64,000 bases of DNA. Source: Schistosoma mansoni. Its lineage: Eukaryota > Platyhelminthes > Trematoda > Strigeidida > Schistosomatidae. Each line of letters opens with the position of its first letter. The first letter of the stretch is position 1. Location of the stretch: the NCBI RefSeq assembly GCF_000237925.1, contig NC_031496.1:9029711-9093710 (forward strand). The letters are read 5' to 3'. Under the pieces are notes generated by a model, which had not been told where the DNA came from, searched no databases, and was given only the letters and a program-made list of their open reading frames with translations. A program made the position numbers and the translations under genes. Below, one piece after another: positions 50,501 through 61,100 of the stretch.

Positions 50501-50771
50501 ATTATTGTTAGTATGGGTTGGGAAGTTTGTGGAAATTGTAGGATTTTCAGTGTCTGCTGGTTTTCAATGGTGGTCTGTCTAAGATCAGTTCGTGATTTGA
50601 AACTATTAAAATATGGGTATGTTGTAATTTCGGGTTTCAATCATTTTTTTTAATGATAACATCAACATTCTACTATGGAATATTGAATCAGTAATATTAT
50701 TCTCTTTTGTTTCTTATTGTTTAGGCCTGTGTCCATCTGCAGTTATAATGGTTCGACAAATAACCCAATAA
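35543..50771 (+). CDS. UBXN1: UBX domain-containing protein 1 (UBXN1/SAKS1-like), 9 exons
   Basis: A ubiquitin-binding adaptor of the p97/VCP ATPase in protein degradation. Exons are 35543-35595, 35633-35686, 35725-35759, 35825-35864, 35899-36037, 37323-37507, 40227-40269, 45677-45974 and 50725-50771. All introns are GT-AG, and the phases join into 297 residues, the usual family length. Residues 1-40 are a UBA domain ([18 protein letters not shown] ... LEEAMEW). Residues 58-81 hold a zinc-finger-like motif (KCDDCDKC, then H75 and H81), as in insect homologues. Residues 95-190 form a highly charged coiled coil. Residues 213-297 are the UBX domain. The p97-contact FPR loop reads FPK here. Exon 4 (40 nt) is inferred from phase and from the match to KCDDC. 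The first four introns are 37, 38, 65 and 34 nt and the last four 1.3-5.4 kb. Two LINEs sit antisense in introns 7 and 8. Confidence 0.92.
38980..39975 (-). mobile_element. Decayed LINE copy in UBXN1 intron 6
   Basis: The stretch 39050-39420 parallels 47540-47900 of the LINE at 46765-49748, with shared blocks GACTACTTC, GGCAATATCATCCGC, TACTCAAGGCTAAGAAG and CCATCAGAG. The end near 39780-39840 carries the TTGGAATCAGTGTTTTCCAA block also found at 2030 and 21380. It is an old, non-coding relative of that family. Confidence 0.6.
40421..43630 (-). mobile_element. Nearly full-length RTE-type LINE (SR2-like) in UBXN1 intron 7
   Basis: On the minus strand it runs from a 5' leader (near 43630, with GGGTTAGCGACCCC and AAACGCTAACCAG) through one long coding frame to a 3' end with a GTAAGTAAGTAAG tail near 40435. 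That plan, about 3.2 kb with one ORF and a tandem-repeat tail, fits RTE elements. The same leader starts the deleted copy at 55310. It lies antisense to the host gene. Clean target-site duplications were not resolved by eye. Confidence 0.88.
40437..43454 (-). CDS. RTE LINE endonuclease-reverse transcriptase (one in-frame stop)
   Basis: This polyprotein nicks DNA and reverse-transcribes the element's RNA. The N-terminal AP-endonuclease-like domain (about residues 25-270) shows [28 protein letters not shown] and SDHHLLVAK. The reverse transcriptase (about residues 490-770) shows [50 protein letters not shown] and [11 protein letters not shown]. The first 871 codons are open. A TAG then interrupts, and the same frame resumes to the stop at 40437, including [15 protein letters not shown]. 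The total is about 1005 codons. The stop stands where relatives usually have tryptophan (ETW). With only one break in a kilobase-scale frame the copy is young. Confidence 0.88.
43631..45676. other. UBXN1 intron 7, remaining part
   Basis: AT-rich intron sequence. A worn Sm-alpha head may lie near 44610-44665 (TCATTGTTGATATTAAAGAC, then TGCAATCGGTCA). The 62-codon frame at 44256-44444 shows no recognisable domain. Confidence 0.4.
46765..49748 (-). mobile_element. Decayed but nearly full-length LINE in UBXN1 intron 8
   Basis: On the minus strand the endonuclease frame (48933-49748, 271 codons) shows [39 protein letters not shown] and TQIDHIAIS. It is followed, in other frames, by a linker (48400-49002), RT pieces [19 protein letters not shown] (47961-48173), [19 protein letters not shown] and [12 protein letters not shown] (47660-47986), and the C-terminal [20 protein letters not shown] (47097-47468). 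The 3' end is a (TAAA)n tail near 46770. At least four frame changes interrupt it. It is a different family from the RTE copy in intron 7, although of the same APE class, and it matches the fragments at 1573, 21090, 38980 and 57165. Confidence 0.82.
50215..50600. mobile_element. Decayed fold-back SINE in UBXN1 intron 8
   Basis: The ends are imperfect inverted repeats: GAACTGATCGTAAATGG on the left, and TTTTCAATGGTGGTC with AAGATCAGTTCGTGATTT on the right. The right end matches 62836-62880. The left arm keeps a worn B box (complement of GGGAATCGAACTT) and a trace of the A-box region (CACTAAGCCGGCC). It ends about 125 bp before the last coding exon. Confidence 0.6.
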
Positions 50772-50772
50772 A
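50767..50772 (+). terminator. AATAAA overlapping the UBXN1 stop codon
   Basis: The end of the frame reads CAA TAA followed by A, so the hexamer AATAAA spans the stop codon. If it is used, the 3' UTR would be only 15-25 nt. No other nearby AATAAA stood out before the AT repeat at 50803. Confidence 0.4.
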
Positions 50773-50799
50773 TACAATTTCATTTTATTCCAACCTTTT

Positions 50800-50802
<3 letters not shown>

Positions 50803-50834
<32 letters not shown>
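50803..50834. repeat. (TA)n microsatellite
   Basis: An uninterrupted TA run of about 16 units just after the UBXN1 stop codon. Confidence 0.95.
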
Positions 50835-50835
<1 letters not shown>

Positions 50836-52672
50836 TTGTACTCATAGTCACTTTTGGATAGACCTATTTTGATAATTAAAAATGGAAACCATTTTATGTG
50901 AAGCTAACATTTTTGAACATTCATTTGTTTTTTATTTCATTTTTTTTCCTGTTAAACTGGTTTATATCTGTACTCGTCTAATCGTGAGAGACAGAATGCT
51001 ATGACTGGTTGTTGTTGTTGTCGTCATTTTTTGGAATGTTTTCTTCTTTGCATGTAAAGTGAAAAGCTAACATATGCTTCTAATAGTAATAATTAAATAG
51101 TAATTATCGTAATATAAATCACACTTTATCGGTAATTAGGTAATTAAAGGTGACAGATTTGAATGAGGCTTAGTGATTAAGGTATTTAACTGTCAGTCAC
51201 TAAGTCACATTCGAACTCCTCCCACCTACTCCGATATGGGTAATCGGTCAGCATAGTTAGCCCTCATACTTAGAGTGTAGCTCATAGTCGAATACCTGGT
51301 GAATGAATCTCTTTATTTTTGTTTCTCGTATTTGATCCTATTTCCCACCTCCTACGTCTCATCCTATCAGCTTTCGTTTTCTGTGCAGGTTTGAGCCTTG
51401 ATGGCTAACATCGATACACACTTGTACTAGGTTCTACATTATCTATGATGAACTGATTGATTCAAAATGGGATGGGACTTATCCCTACTTGGTCTTCTGT
51501 TATTTGTAACTATAATAGTCTTTGACATTACTGAAAAGGGAATATACTAATTGACCTCAAAATCATTTTTGTAAATCTTTCCCCTAACTAACAATATCTA
51601 TTTACATAGTTATACCATATTGGATAACTACAAGGTTCGGGATGTAAGATTTTGATGGTCGTTTAGTAATATGACCAATTCAATGTGGATGGTTTTTAAT
51701 TATCTTAAACCGTATAAGATTTCTGTCTTACCGTGAGCAAACTTTTATATAAAATTTTATTTCGTTTCGATCTCAGAAGTCTTCATATGCCGTCTTCATC
51801 GAACGCAGGTTTACCCACATCTTTCATTCCTATGTAGTGTGTTGTATAGCTGTGAAGTAAAATAAAGGAGACTGCCTCATAATGCACTAAATTTTGATAA
51901 ACCGTCGTGCATCTCTGGTACCAAAGTCAACGTAGATTGGCAAGTGCCAAAATAACAATTTACATATATCGAAATTCCAGTAGCTTAGGGTCGATTATTG
52001 TGTACTAATTATTTCTGCATCATCCTATCTCTTATAGAGTTGCAAAACGCAGAAAAATTCTCCGAAAACTTTTCGGAATGTTTAGCAAACAGAAGTGTAT
52101 TGTTTAGGTACTCTTTTTCGACCGTGAGTCAGCTAATCTAGGAAAAGTTTGGATCAAACAAAGTCACATTTGTCGGTATGTTTGCATATATGGGACTAAA
52201 TATTATGTTTGGTAGTAAAGTGGTTATTCTCGTTTTCCCTGTCATGCTCCATCAAAATTCTCGTCAGTAAGAAAGAGACGCTATTTTGGGTAAAGCAATA
52301 TGATTAGTTCAGGACATCGTTTATTGCTTTTGTATTTGAGGATCTGACAAAGGGTAAAAATATTCTTCAATCCAGACGTTAAAACTTAATGTTTTTAAGG
52401 GTTTTATTGTTCTTAACTTCACTTATGTATCCAATGGTTATGAACGGTTGGGTTTTTTTAACCATCGGTTATACTGATCTGTGTATGATGGTTTCTGCTC
52501 TTTCTCATGAAGTGAAGGGATTGACTTATTATGATATATCCGAACGAAGAATAAATGAATAGTAACTTAGGACGGTATAACACATATCAACAGTTTATAA
52601 ACTATGGAAAAACCTACTAGCAAGAGATTACAATAATTTGAATATTTAATTAATGAAGAATAAAAATATAGT
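50835..52672. other. Intergenic, with a worn tRNA-like SINE near 51165-51300
   Basis: GAGGCTTAGTGATTAAGG resembles an A box and ACATTCGAACTCC a B box, about 45 bp apart, as in a tRNA-derived SINE. No coding exon was recognised in the rest. Confidence 0.4.
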
Positions 52673-53035
52673 GCGCATCCACGATCCCGCCTCGCGAGAC
52701 TCGAACCCATGACCTGTCGGTCTCGTGCACGAACGCCTAACCTTTATACCACTGAGCTGGCATCCAACAGTGCTAATGTCTAACTTCAACTAATCCACAA
52801 AATTGGGCGACACATCCACCATTGTCTTCAGTGAGTTACTATCTCACAACAGACTTGGTTGAACTTCACTTGTCACTGCTTCTCACTAGAACTTCAGGAA
52901 ATACCTCTTAAAGCCAGTCACTAGCGAGCATATGTTGATTGATATTAGAAGGTGGTCTAGCTTCAATTGACTCATGGTCTCAACTAATAAAAATTACTAT
53001 AATATCCACAAAACCCCTCCTGATATCAATAAAAA
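52673..53035. mobile_element. Fold-back SINE, left arm truncated before its hammerhead
   Basis: The minus-strand arm keeps the tRNA-like part: GACTCGAACCC is the complement of the B box GGGTTCGAGTC, and CCACTGAGCTGGC is the complement of the A-box region. It stops at AGTGCGC, where the hammerhead would begin. The middle block (TGTCTTCAGTGAGTTACTAT) and the right end (GGTGGTCTAGCTTCAATTGA) match the copies at 10753 and 62375. Confidence 0.75.
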
Positions 53036-53488
53036 TATAAATAATAACTTCCAGTAGGATAGTTTTGGAAGTTCAAATTCCCGAATACACGTCTCGTGCC
53101 AATTCTTTAGAAAATCTTAACAATATATTGTTTTTCGGTTAGATATACCATGTACAATTAGTAGAAGATATTTTGTAAACTTAGATTAATTGATTATTGA
53201 CCGATAATCAATTTTATGTTGTCTAATCTCGGGTTGGTCGAATTTTATCAATCAAATTATGGTCACTAAACTAAATTAACATCATGTTATTGTGCTCCTG
53301 TTAAGATTTCATTTAGATTATTATCAGCGGTTGTTTTATCTACCTGTTTAATGTTAAAATAGAATTTATTCTGTTATAGATCTTTTAATCTTAACTTATC
53401 ATTGACACTAATCATAAGTCTACCATAATGGTCCAGTTTATGCTCATATCTTTAATGTTACTTACATGAACTGATCAACATCTATATC
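53036..53488. other. No gene seen
   Basis: AT-rich sequence without recognisable features. Confidence 0.4.
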
Positions 53489-54004
53489 TGTTATGTCCTG
53501 ATAACAATAGTGAATGGTAACTTTAGGATCCATTTATGGATCAATATTGTGCATATATTTTTTATCGTATAATCGATAAATAACTAACCTATTTATATTC
53601 ATGTTCCCCTTATTATAAGCTTTATTTTGACCTATAGACTATTATTATACGATTTACCGTTCTTGAGTTATCCCTAGTCTATTAATTGCTGCCTCCCACA
53701 TTCACAGCCACATTTGGCTAAATCTTGTACAAATGTTAGTTTTTATTTTATTGATACAATGTGGTCAGTCTGCTTGCTATATAAACTCTATGTTTGAAAA
53801 TAATGATTCATACAACAGAGGCTGGTATTGGTTTTCTGGACTTAACTGGCTGGGATAGGCTGATAGCAGGACCGATACGTACTCTGGACTGCTCGTATGA
53901 TTTCCATGTGTCACTGTTCTAATCGGTAATCGGCTGCTCTCTGATTGGCGGTCTTATCACGTACATACATTAACTGGGCATCCACTCGGCCACAAGTTAC
54001 AACA
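53489..54004 (+). mobile_element. LTR-like repeat, about 516 bp, plus strand (fossil)
   Basis: The partner of 6950-7454 in the opposite orientation. It begins TGTTATGTCCTG and ends CACAAGTTACAACA. Directly after it comes ATATCTGTGGTGTCAGAGCG. TGGTGTCAGAGCG has the look of a primer-binding site, so this may be the left LTR of a lost element. No internal coding part was recognised. Confidence 0.6.
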
Positions 54005-55309
54005 ATATCTGTGGTGTCAGAGCGAATAATGAAGAAAGTATAGTTCTTGGAGATAATTTACGGATTATTGTCATTTGTATTTTGATTGTTTAGTTAGCAG
54101 ATAACTGTATTATTGTGTTTCTATATTTTCTTTATTTTAAAATTCCAGTGAACCTACTAATTGTTGTTATACGTTTTACTCATGGTATGACCCTATGAAA
54201 AGTATGATTTCTTAATTCGAGTGCTCTGTAGTTCGATAATTCATGTATACAAGCCAATAAGTGTTAAAAATAAGTTCTGGGCTACCTGTTCCTACTACTT
54301 AGATATTTCAAGAAGTTATCTAGTTTTGTTTGTTTCAATACATCATTATGGCTATTAATGGCATAACCTATTCAAGTGCGCTTCTGAAAAGTGTACAAAT
54401 TTTCTCTTTACAAGTTACAAAGGCCCAATCAGATATCGTGGTTGCTGGCAATATGCAGTGTGAAGAATGTACATTATTTAGATGTTGATTGACTAGACTT
54501 CTAACTGGCGATCATTCAATATTTGTCGTCAGGATCGATCACGAAATAAGAAACGAAAACTTGTTGAGATTCATTGTGCCGAGAATTCTATATTGTACCA
54601 AAGTATAATATTGAATAAAGCTAATGATAAAAATAATAATAAAGTATGATAATAGGAGTTTGGCTTCTGTCTTTTACTCTCGGGCTCAAGGCTGGGGATA
54701 AAAGAAGGCATGTGTATCGCCGGACAAATAAGAGTTAAGTTTAAGTTACCTCAAGATTAATCGTACCGGTCGGAACGTATCATTAGTTAAAGCTAAAGAT
54801 ATAGAATGTAGGCGTTATAGCACACGTACTGTTTTAAAAAATTGTCGGGATTCGGAATAGCGAATCTTGTAAACAATATAGCTTAATGTCTCAGACAATT
54901 TTATTTCTAAATGAATGAAATGTGATGAAGCGTTACTAAAAGAAGGTATTAAGATATGGTGACTTCCATTGATGTAGAGTAGTAAATAAGTACATCGGAA
55001 AAAACGCAGTCCATAAGTGGTAACATCTATTTACTGATTTATCTACAACGTATATCATCATTCATTATTTCATTAAATTGGTTTGTATTCTAAATTGTAT
55101 AGTACATCCCAGAAAAATTGATACTTATTTAATCAGATACTGTGTTGAATATAGAACTAAATTTCCTTGAACACAGGTTATTGAACGATATAAATTCACG
55201 TATTACCTTAATTAATTATTTCTTAACACATAAAACGAATATGGTTATAGGTAAATCACTTCAAAAGAACATTTTAAATACTGATTAATAGGCAGCATAT
55301 TTGATAAAA
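54005..55309. other. No gene seen
   Basis: AT-rich sequence. A few less AT-rich patches (for example 54650-54740) could be repeat edges, but no second copy was found. Confidence 0.4.
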
Positions 55310-56195
55310 GAAAACTCCTCCTGGAGCCCCTCTGGGGCTACTGCCGTTCGCATGCCCAGATACAGTAGGAGGGTTGGGCATGGGGTTAGCGACCCCATCC
55401 CGTAGAAAACTAACTCAATAAAAAAACGCTAACCAGAAAAATAATTCAAACCATTTAAACTCTGCACTGGAAGTTAGAAGGTATTCATTTAGAAGAGTTA
55501 TGACTGCTAATAAAGAAAGCTAATTTCCTCCGGAAGTCACGAGGCTGATGCCCCTTCTGACAGCCAGAGCAGCCATTCATTTAGGAGAAGCTTTAGAGGA
55601 TGTAAGAACCTATACAAGTCTGGGCAGCATCATTGATGAACACGGTGGATCTGAAGCAGCTGTGAAGACGCGGATCAGCAAAGCAAGAGCAGCATATTTA
55701 CAACTGAAGAACATCTGGAACTCAAAACAATTGTCAACCAACGGCAAGTCAGAAATTTCAATACAAATGTCAAGAGAGTTCTATCGTATGGGACGCGAAC
55801 CTGGAGAACTACGAAAATCATCATCCAGAAGATACAAGTGTTTATTAACAGTTGTCTACGCAAAATAATTCGGCCCCGTTGGCCGGACACTATCAGCAAC
55901 ATTCTACTGTGGGAGACAACAAACCCGATTCCATCTGAGAAAGAAACTCTGGAAGTGGATAGGACACACATTGAGGAAAGCAGCCAACTGAGTCACAAGA
56001 CAAGCCCTCACATGGAATCCTGAAGGTCAAAGGAGAAGAAGAAGACCAAAGAACATATTACACCGAGAAATGGAGACAGACATAATAAGAATGAACAACA
56101 ATTGAATAGATCTAAAAAGGAAGGGCCAGGACAATGAAGGTTAAAGAATGCTGGTCAAAGGTCTATGATCCATTAGAAGTAACAGGCATAAGTAA
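55310..56195 (+). mobile_element. Internally deleted RTE LINE (both ends kept)
   Basis: 55320-55450 is the RTE leader in plus orientation (GGGTTGGGCATGGGGTTAGC, AAAACGCTAACCAG). It is followed by the first codons of the ORF (GGAAGTCACGAGGCTGATGC). Near 55585 the sequence jumps from the N-terminal TARAA/TTRAT region to GEALEDVRTYTSLGSIIDE, which corresponds to about residue 800 of the complete ORF. The C-terminal part and 3' end follow to about 56195. About 2.3 kb of endonuclease and RT sequence is missing. The remaining frame (55548-55868) is not functional alone. Confidence 0.85.
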
Positions 56196-56815
56196 AGTAA
56201 TGATATTTAATAGAAACCTTTTTTTCAACAAAAAAAAATAACGATAATAAAAATCTCGCAGTTTATCTAATTTTTTTCAAAAATAAAGTAAGGAAAAAAA
56301 ACAATCAATCACAACTAAATAAATTCTGAATAAAAATGTGATTTGATTCATTTTGACAAATAGATAAGTATTTTCATATTAGATAACTATTCATGGCATA
56401 TTTACAGAATGAAAGATTATTTCCGATATATATTCTATCTATTTTTCCTTTTGGGTATTTCATGGAGAAAAATCCGAGATTATGATAAGTCTATCCTGTT
56501 ATATATATACATATAGTGCACATTTGACAGTTGATATATCTTGAATGAAATAATAATGAATGTAATGTATAAATGCATTGAATTCGTTACTTTAAAAGAT
56601 AAAGTATAAATATAGCCTAGTTTATTTAAACATAGTGTTGGTAAAATGATTTTCTTCTTTCAGATATCATGATTTTCCTTTTGTTAATGATTAACAGTAC
56701 AATCAGTCAGTCAGCTACAACGTAGGATCAGGCACATATATGCATAGGTCCCAGTTGCCATACCTCGTTAGCACAACAGGATGAACACCAGAATTACTTA
56801 ATTTAGAGGTGATAG
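56196..56815. other. No gene seen
   Basis: Very AT-rich, with A-runs at 56225-56320. No features recognised. Confidence 0.4.
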
Positions 56816-57096
56816 TGTAGTGAACAGAACATGACTGGGGACAATAGAATGTATTTAAGCAAGAATTACAGACTATCTCAGTAAATTTTGAAAACCATAC
56901 AAAGGACGGTTAATTTGCAAATTAACAACCAATAGTCTCGATCTTTACTGTTTCTTCTTTAATTCCATTGTTCGTGCATTTTCCTACCGATTGCGCTTCG
57001 TTTCAGTTCTTTCCTCATCGGTCTTCTGCCAAAATACATTCTATGTCTGACCAACACCATATACTACTTATATGGATATAAGTAGACCACACCACA
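56816..57096 (-). mobile_element. Solo LTR, about 281 bp, minus strand (fossil)
   Basis: The reverse complement begins TGTGGTGTGGTCTAC and ends CTGTTCACTACA. It matches the LTR inside both arms of the inverted duplication (14893-15174 and 31909-32190) along its full length with modest divergence. No internal element sequence adjoins it on either side, and clear target duplications were not seen. Confidence 0.75.
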
Positions 57097-57164
57097 GTAG
57101 TATATAAAAGATAGGTTGTATATAAGGATATAGTACAGGAAGGAAGAAAGTTATGAAGCAATTC

Positions 57165-57600
57165 TAATCTTAAGGTTTAAGGGAAGATAAAGAGTGTATA
57201 CACCTACGCCATTGTGATCGATTCTGAGCCATGTCACCTAGAGTCTCCAACCATTTATTACGATAGTCACGCGGACCCCAACCAAGTAGTCTGTATCTGC
57301 CAACATGGCTCAGACTAGAAGTTAGTGACTTCAAGCACTGATTCCAGGTTTTGGTTTGGCTGCCCCTAACTCTTTTCCAACCATCCCCTACACTAGTCAG
57401 CATAGCGCGTCATGGTAATCGGTGTTCAGGCATACGTAACGCATGGCCTAACCATCTCAGTCGATGAAGATTCATGACCTCATCAACTGATTTACCATCA
57501 TTTCCTAATACCCTGCGTCGAACCTCACTATTACTTACTCGGTGATCCCAGCAGATGCGAGCAATATTTCTACTTTTATAAACAGTGAGCCATCAGTAAA
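57165..57600 (-). mobile_element. LINE 3' fragment, minus strand
   Basis: The minus-strand frame 57170-57403 (MLTSVGDGWKRVRGSQTKTW, YRLLGWGPRDYRNKWLETLG) and the DNA upstream (GACTGAGATGGTTAGGCCATGC in complement) match the polymerase C-terminal end of the same broad class as the LINE at 46765. The element is truncated. Confidence 0.7.
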
Positions 57601-57993
57601 TTCTCCCACCCTTTTAGTGACACTCACGTCAACTACTTTAATGAAAATAAGTAGCGCAGTATAGTTAGTTTAAATGGTTCAGTAAGAAACTAACAATATA
57701 AATATTATGATTTATAATTCTTGTAAAACTATATCTAATATAAAAATTTATCACATAAGTAACTTGAGTCTCAGACTATTCTGTAATACAAATGATTTTT
57801 ATTTCGTTTGTAAATCTGTTTTGTTAGGTGTTATTTACCATGATTTTCTTTAATTTTTACTTTACACTCTCATCCACTTTGAGAGTTTCATTCATCTAGA
57901 TGAAAATTTAAATGATGATGATGCTGATGATTCAAGTAGAGTTGACAGAGTTGATTAATTCAATGATGAAATCAAAGAAATATAAAATGATAA

Positions 57994-58178
57994 CTAAGAT
58001 TTTGATTTCTTTTTTTCAGAGTTTGTGACACCTATACGACGTCCTATTCTTTTCATTTTTGCTGTAACTTCTTCTTCCATTAAATTGAAACACATTGCAA
58101 ATAAAGATAGACCAAGAGCTACATAAACTGCTAAAGCAATCATTTTTTCTTTTGGATTTTGTGAATCAATCTTTGTAC
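57994..58178 (-). CDS. Two-pore-domain potassium channel, last coding exon
   Basis: Read on the minus strand from the acceptor TTTTTCAG at 58179, the frame gives TKIDSQNPKEKMIALAVYVA, LGLSLFAMCFNLMEEEV, then TAKMKRIGRRIG and a lysine-rich tail ending SEKKKSKS and TAG. The LGL..AMCFNLM.EEV block is the end of the fourth membrane helix and its cytoplasmic exit in K2P (TWIK/TREK-type) channels, which pass background potassium current at the plasma membrane. The exon enters in phase 2. The preceding exons, with the pore signatures, were not found up to 64000, so the last intron is probably longer than 5.8 kb. The gene converges on UBXN1. Confidence 0.8.
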
Positions 58179-61100
58179 CTGAAAAATGACAAATTTGAAC
58201 GTAATTGCAAATGTTATTGAATAAATGAATAGATAAGTAATCAAGAAATAATGTGAAAGAATATCAATGATGAATAATTTTGACATTATCTCAGGATCGT
58301 TGACTTATTGATGTTAATTAACTCTGTAGTTGAGCCTCATATAGACTAAAAAGCAATATATAGATCCTCCTGCTAACAGTCACCAAATGAATTTGATGTC
58401 ATTTCATCAGATTTCTGTGGAGATCTATTTAACTTAGTCTCCGATCGTAACTCCTAAACATATACTACAGAACTATTAAAGACAATGAATCACTCATTTT
58501 TTTACATACTAACTTTAGAATATATAGCTCTCAAGTCTCTTGACGGGACGATTCTTATCAGACAAGAAGTTGGAATTTAAAGGTTTACCATCCCATAAAC
58601 TAATCAAAATGTATTTTTCAATTTTGGTGAATTTCATACTAGCTGAAGCTCTCAGATTACAGTTGGAAATTACTTTGTCTATGAAAAATTTGCTTGACAC
58701 TCCCAAGAAAATAAAAGAATCGCCAACGGCCTAATTTCTATAGATAATAAATATGAAGAGCTCAGTTTTAAAGTCTTTGTTATGCTGGGCCATTTAGGAT
58801 TGATTCGTTCAAAAAGGCAAAGCTTCTATGAGATTTTAAACGTGGTTTACCGTTAGGTATCAATCAATACGAGAATGCTGGTCATAATCCTCGGTTAATT
58901 ATTTGAAAATATCTAACGAGGTGGACAGCAGTGTCGAGTCATTTAATTCAACAGCTAAATAGCAAACTGATCTGATCATCCCTAAAGACCAGATAATATG
59001 ACACCGATTGATATCCCTTTATTTATTAGTGTAGTCTTTTATTCGATTGAGGATTCCGTTGGCTAACTATCAAAATGGAATCTAATATCTTTAAACTGGA
59101 AATCAAATATTAATGTTGAGTTATTTAGCAATGCCTAAATTTAAGATCCGTCACTTACTGGTGGGTAACTATTTTGGCAAGTTATTTCTAATGTGATCTT
59201 TTCAGCATAAATTTGCCATGAGATTTAAACTATTCAGTCCATTACTCATCAATTTGATGAACACAAAAAACTAGCTTCGATTAAATACCGATGGAATGAA
59301 TAACAACTGTATAATCTTTTCCAAAAAGTATCCTTGATTTGACAGTGTACAGGAAAAACACTTTTCAAAATCAATAGCTCATAGTTCGGCTAGTGTCGAA
59401 CACTAGGGACTGGTTGCTATGCTTCGACAAAGCGGTTAGAATTTAGTGTTTTGCTGAAATTATTTTATTCATATGTATTTTCAACATTTTAAGTTATTGT
59501 GATTTGTCAAGAAATTTTCTAACTTACATATACTGACAGATACTTCCATCTTCAGTTTAGTAGCTGTTTAGTTTAAGGTTATGAAGTAGACATTTGATAT
59601 ATGGAAATGTGTTCAAGTTAAAGATTTCTAGAAGTTCTATATAGACTTTATGGCTTGTGAAATGAACTTTTCGCAAGTTTTGTAATTGTTATTGAAGACA
59701 TTGGGTTTCTTCATGTCATAGTACAAACTAAATGATTGTGAAAGAATGAACTAACAGGTTGTAACTTAAAGAATTGAAGCCTACATATTCATTTTGAAAT
59801 CTGAAGTTATTGGTTATTCTCTAGTGTGAAATGGCAGATACTTACTATCGAGTAGTCTCCGGATGAATTAGCTAGTTATAATTTACATACAGCCTGGTAC
59901 GAATGTGTGCCAGCTCACATTCCTGCACCAAATCAGCACAAAAAATGAAATTAATAAGCCAAATAGCAGGAGGATTGAAATAATCAAAGGATCATTGATA
60001 GTGGCAAAGACTAAACATTGGAGAATCCAGTTTGAAAAGAAGGGAAGAATCCGAAGAATATGAAATATCAGGGAATGTTGAAGTTAAAGAAGAGGTAAGA
60101 GATGAATTTAACTGACCCTTTGTGACTGATTTTGGGCCATTTCACTCAGTATATATTACCAAAGGTCGTGGTTGTTAACCGAACTCGAACCAAATAGTCT
60201 CCGCCTATCATATGGCGTAGCTCAACAGTTAATAACTTTATGAGCTGATGTTGTCTTAGTTTTACTGTCACTAATTTTCTTTCAACCTGTTTCCATTCCA
60301 GAAAGAATGGTATCCCTAGTCGAAAGAAATGGCTGCGTAGCGATTCCTGATTCTCCGCATTATGTGATAAATACACCTTTTGATTCGACGAATATCAACA
60401 AACCGTCTCTCTAGTTTATTTAGAAAAGTTACCACCATTATCACATCAAAAGAAGACAAACTAAAAGAATAGGCAAATATAATAAACATCTCTCAATGTG
60501 ATCAAACGTAGCGATTCGTTGTTGCACCGAATGAAATGTCATAGGCTGGTGCTGTTGTGCCATTTTACGACTATGACAAGACAGATCTGAAACAAGTCAT
60601 AGAATCACACAGATACAAAGCATGGTATAAAACAACCAACGCTCTTCGAAATAATTTGGTTCGAATAGAGGAAGAGATTTATGTTACTTCTAAACAGTGT
60701 AGTGGAATGGTGGGGGTGATTTGGAGCTCAGGTGTGTTTTTTGTCGAATTTGATTCCCGAGCTTTTATAGTCGTTCTGGGCACCGATGTTAGCTCTTACT
60801 TCATGTAGAATTGGACGTTCTAGTTGTTCAACGGGTCTTAAATCAGTTTGTCCTAGTGGCCTTGACTATGATTGTCTCTCCCCTTAGGTTTCATTGTCTT
60901 TGGTTGTCCACGTATTCAAGTCGGCTATTGTATTCCGTTGACCTTTGACCAGGTTTCTGATTGACCTTTTTCTAGTATTTTGACAAATTGGACTGGATTT
61001 AATGTGTCTATTAGTTGCTGATCGATTTAAATGCCATAACTTCAGAAATTCTTTGACATTATTAAAATTCTTTCGATCTAGGATTTTGACGTTTACCCAT

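Noticed and set aside
60557-60808. 83-codon frame starting MPFYDYDKTDLKQ
   Set aside because: The composition is protein-like at the start, but no domain or splice signal was found, and it lies in probable intron sequence near a LINE remnant.
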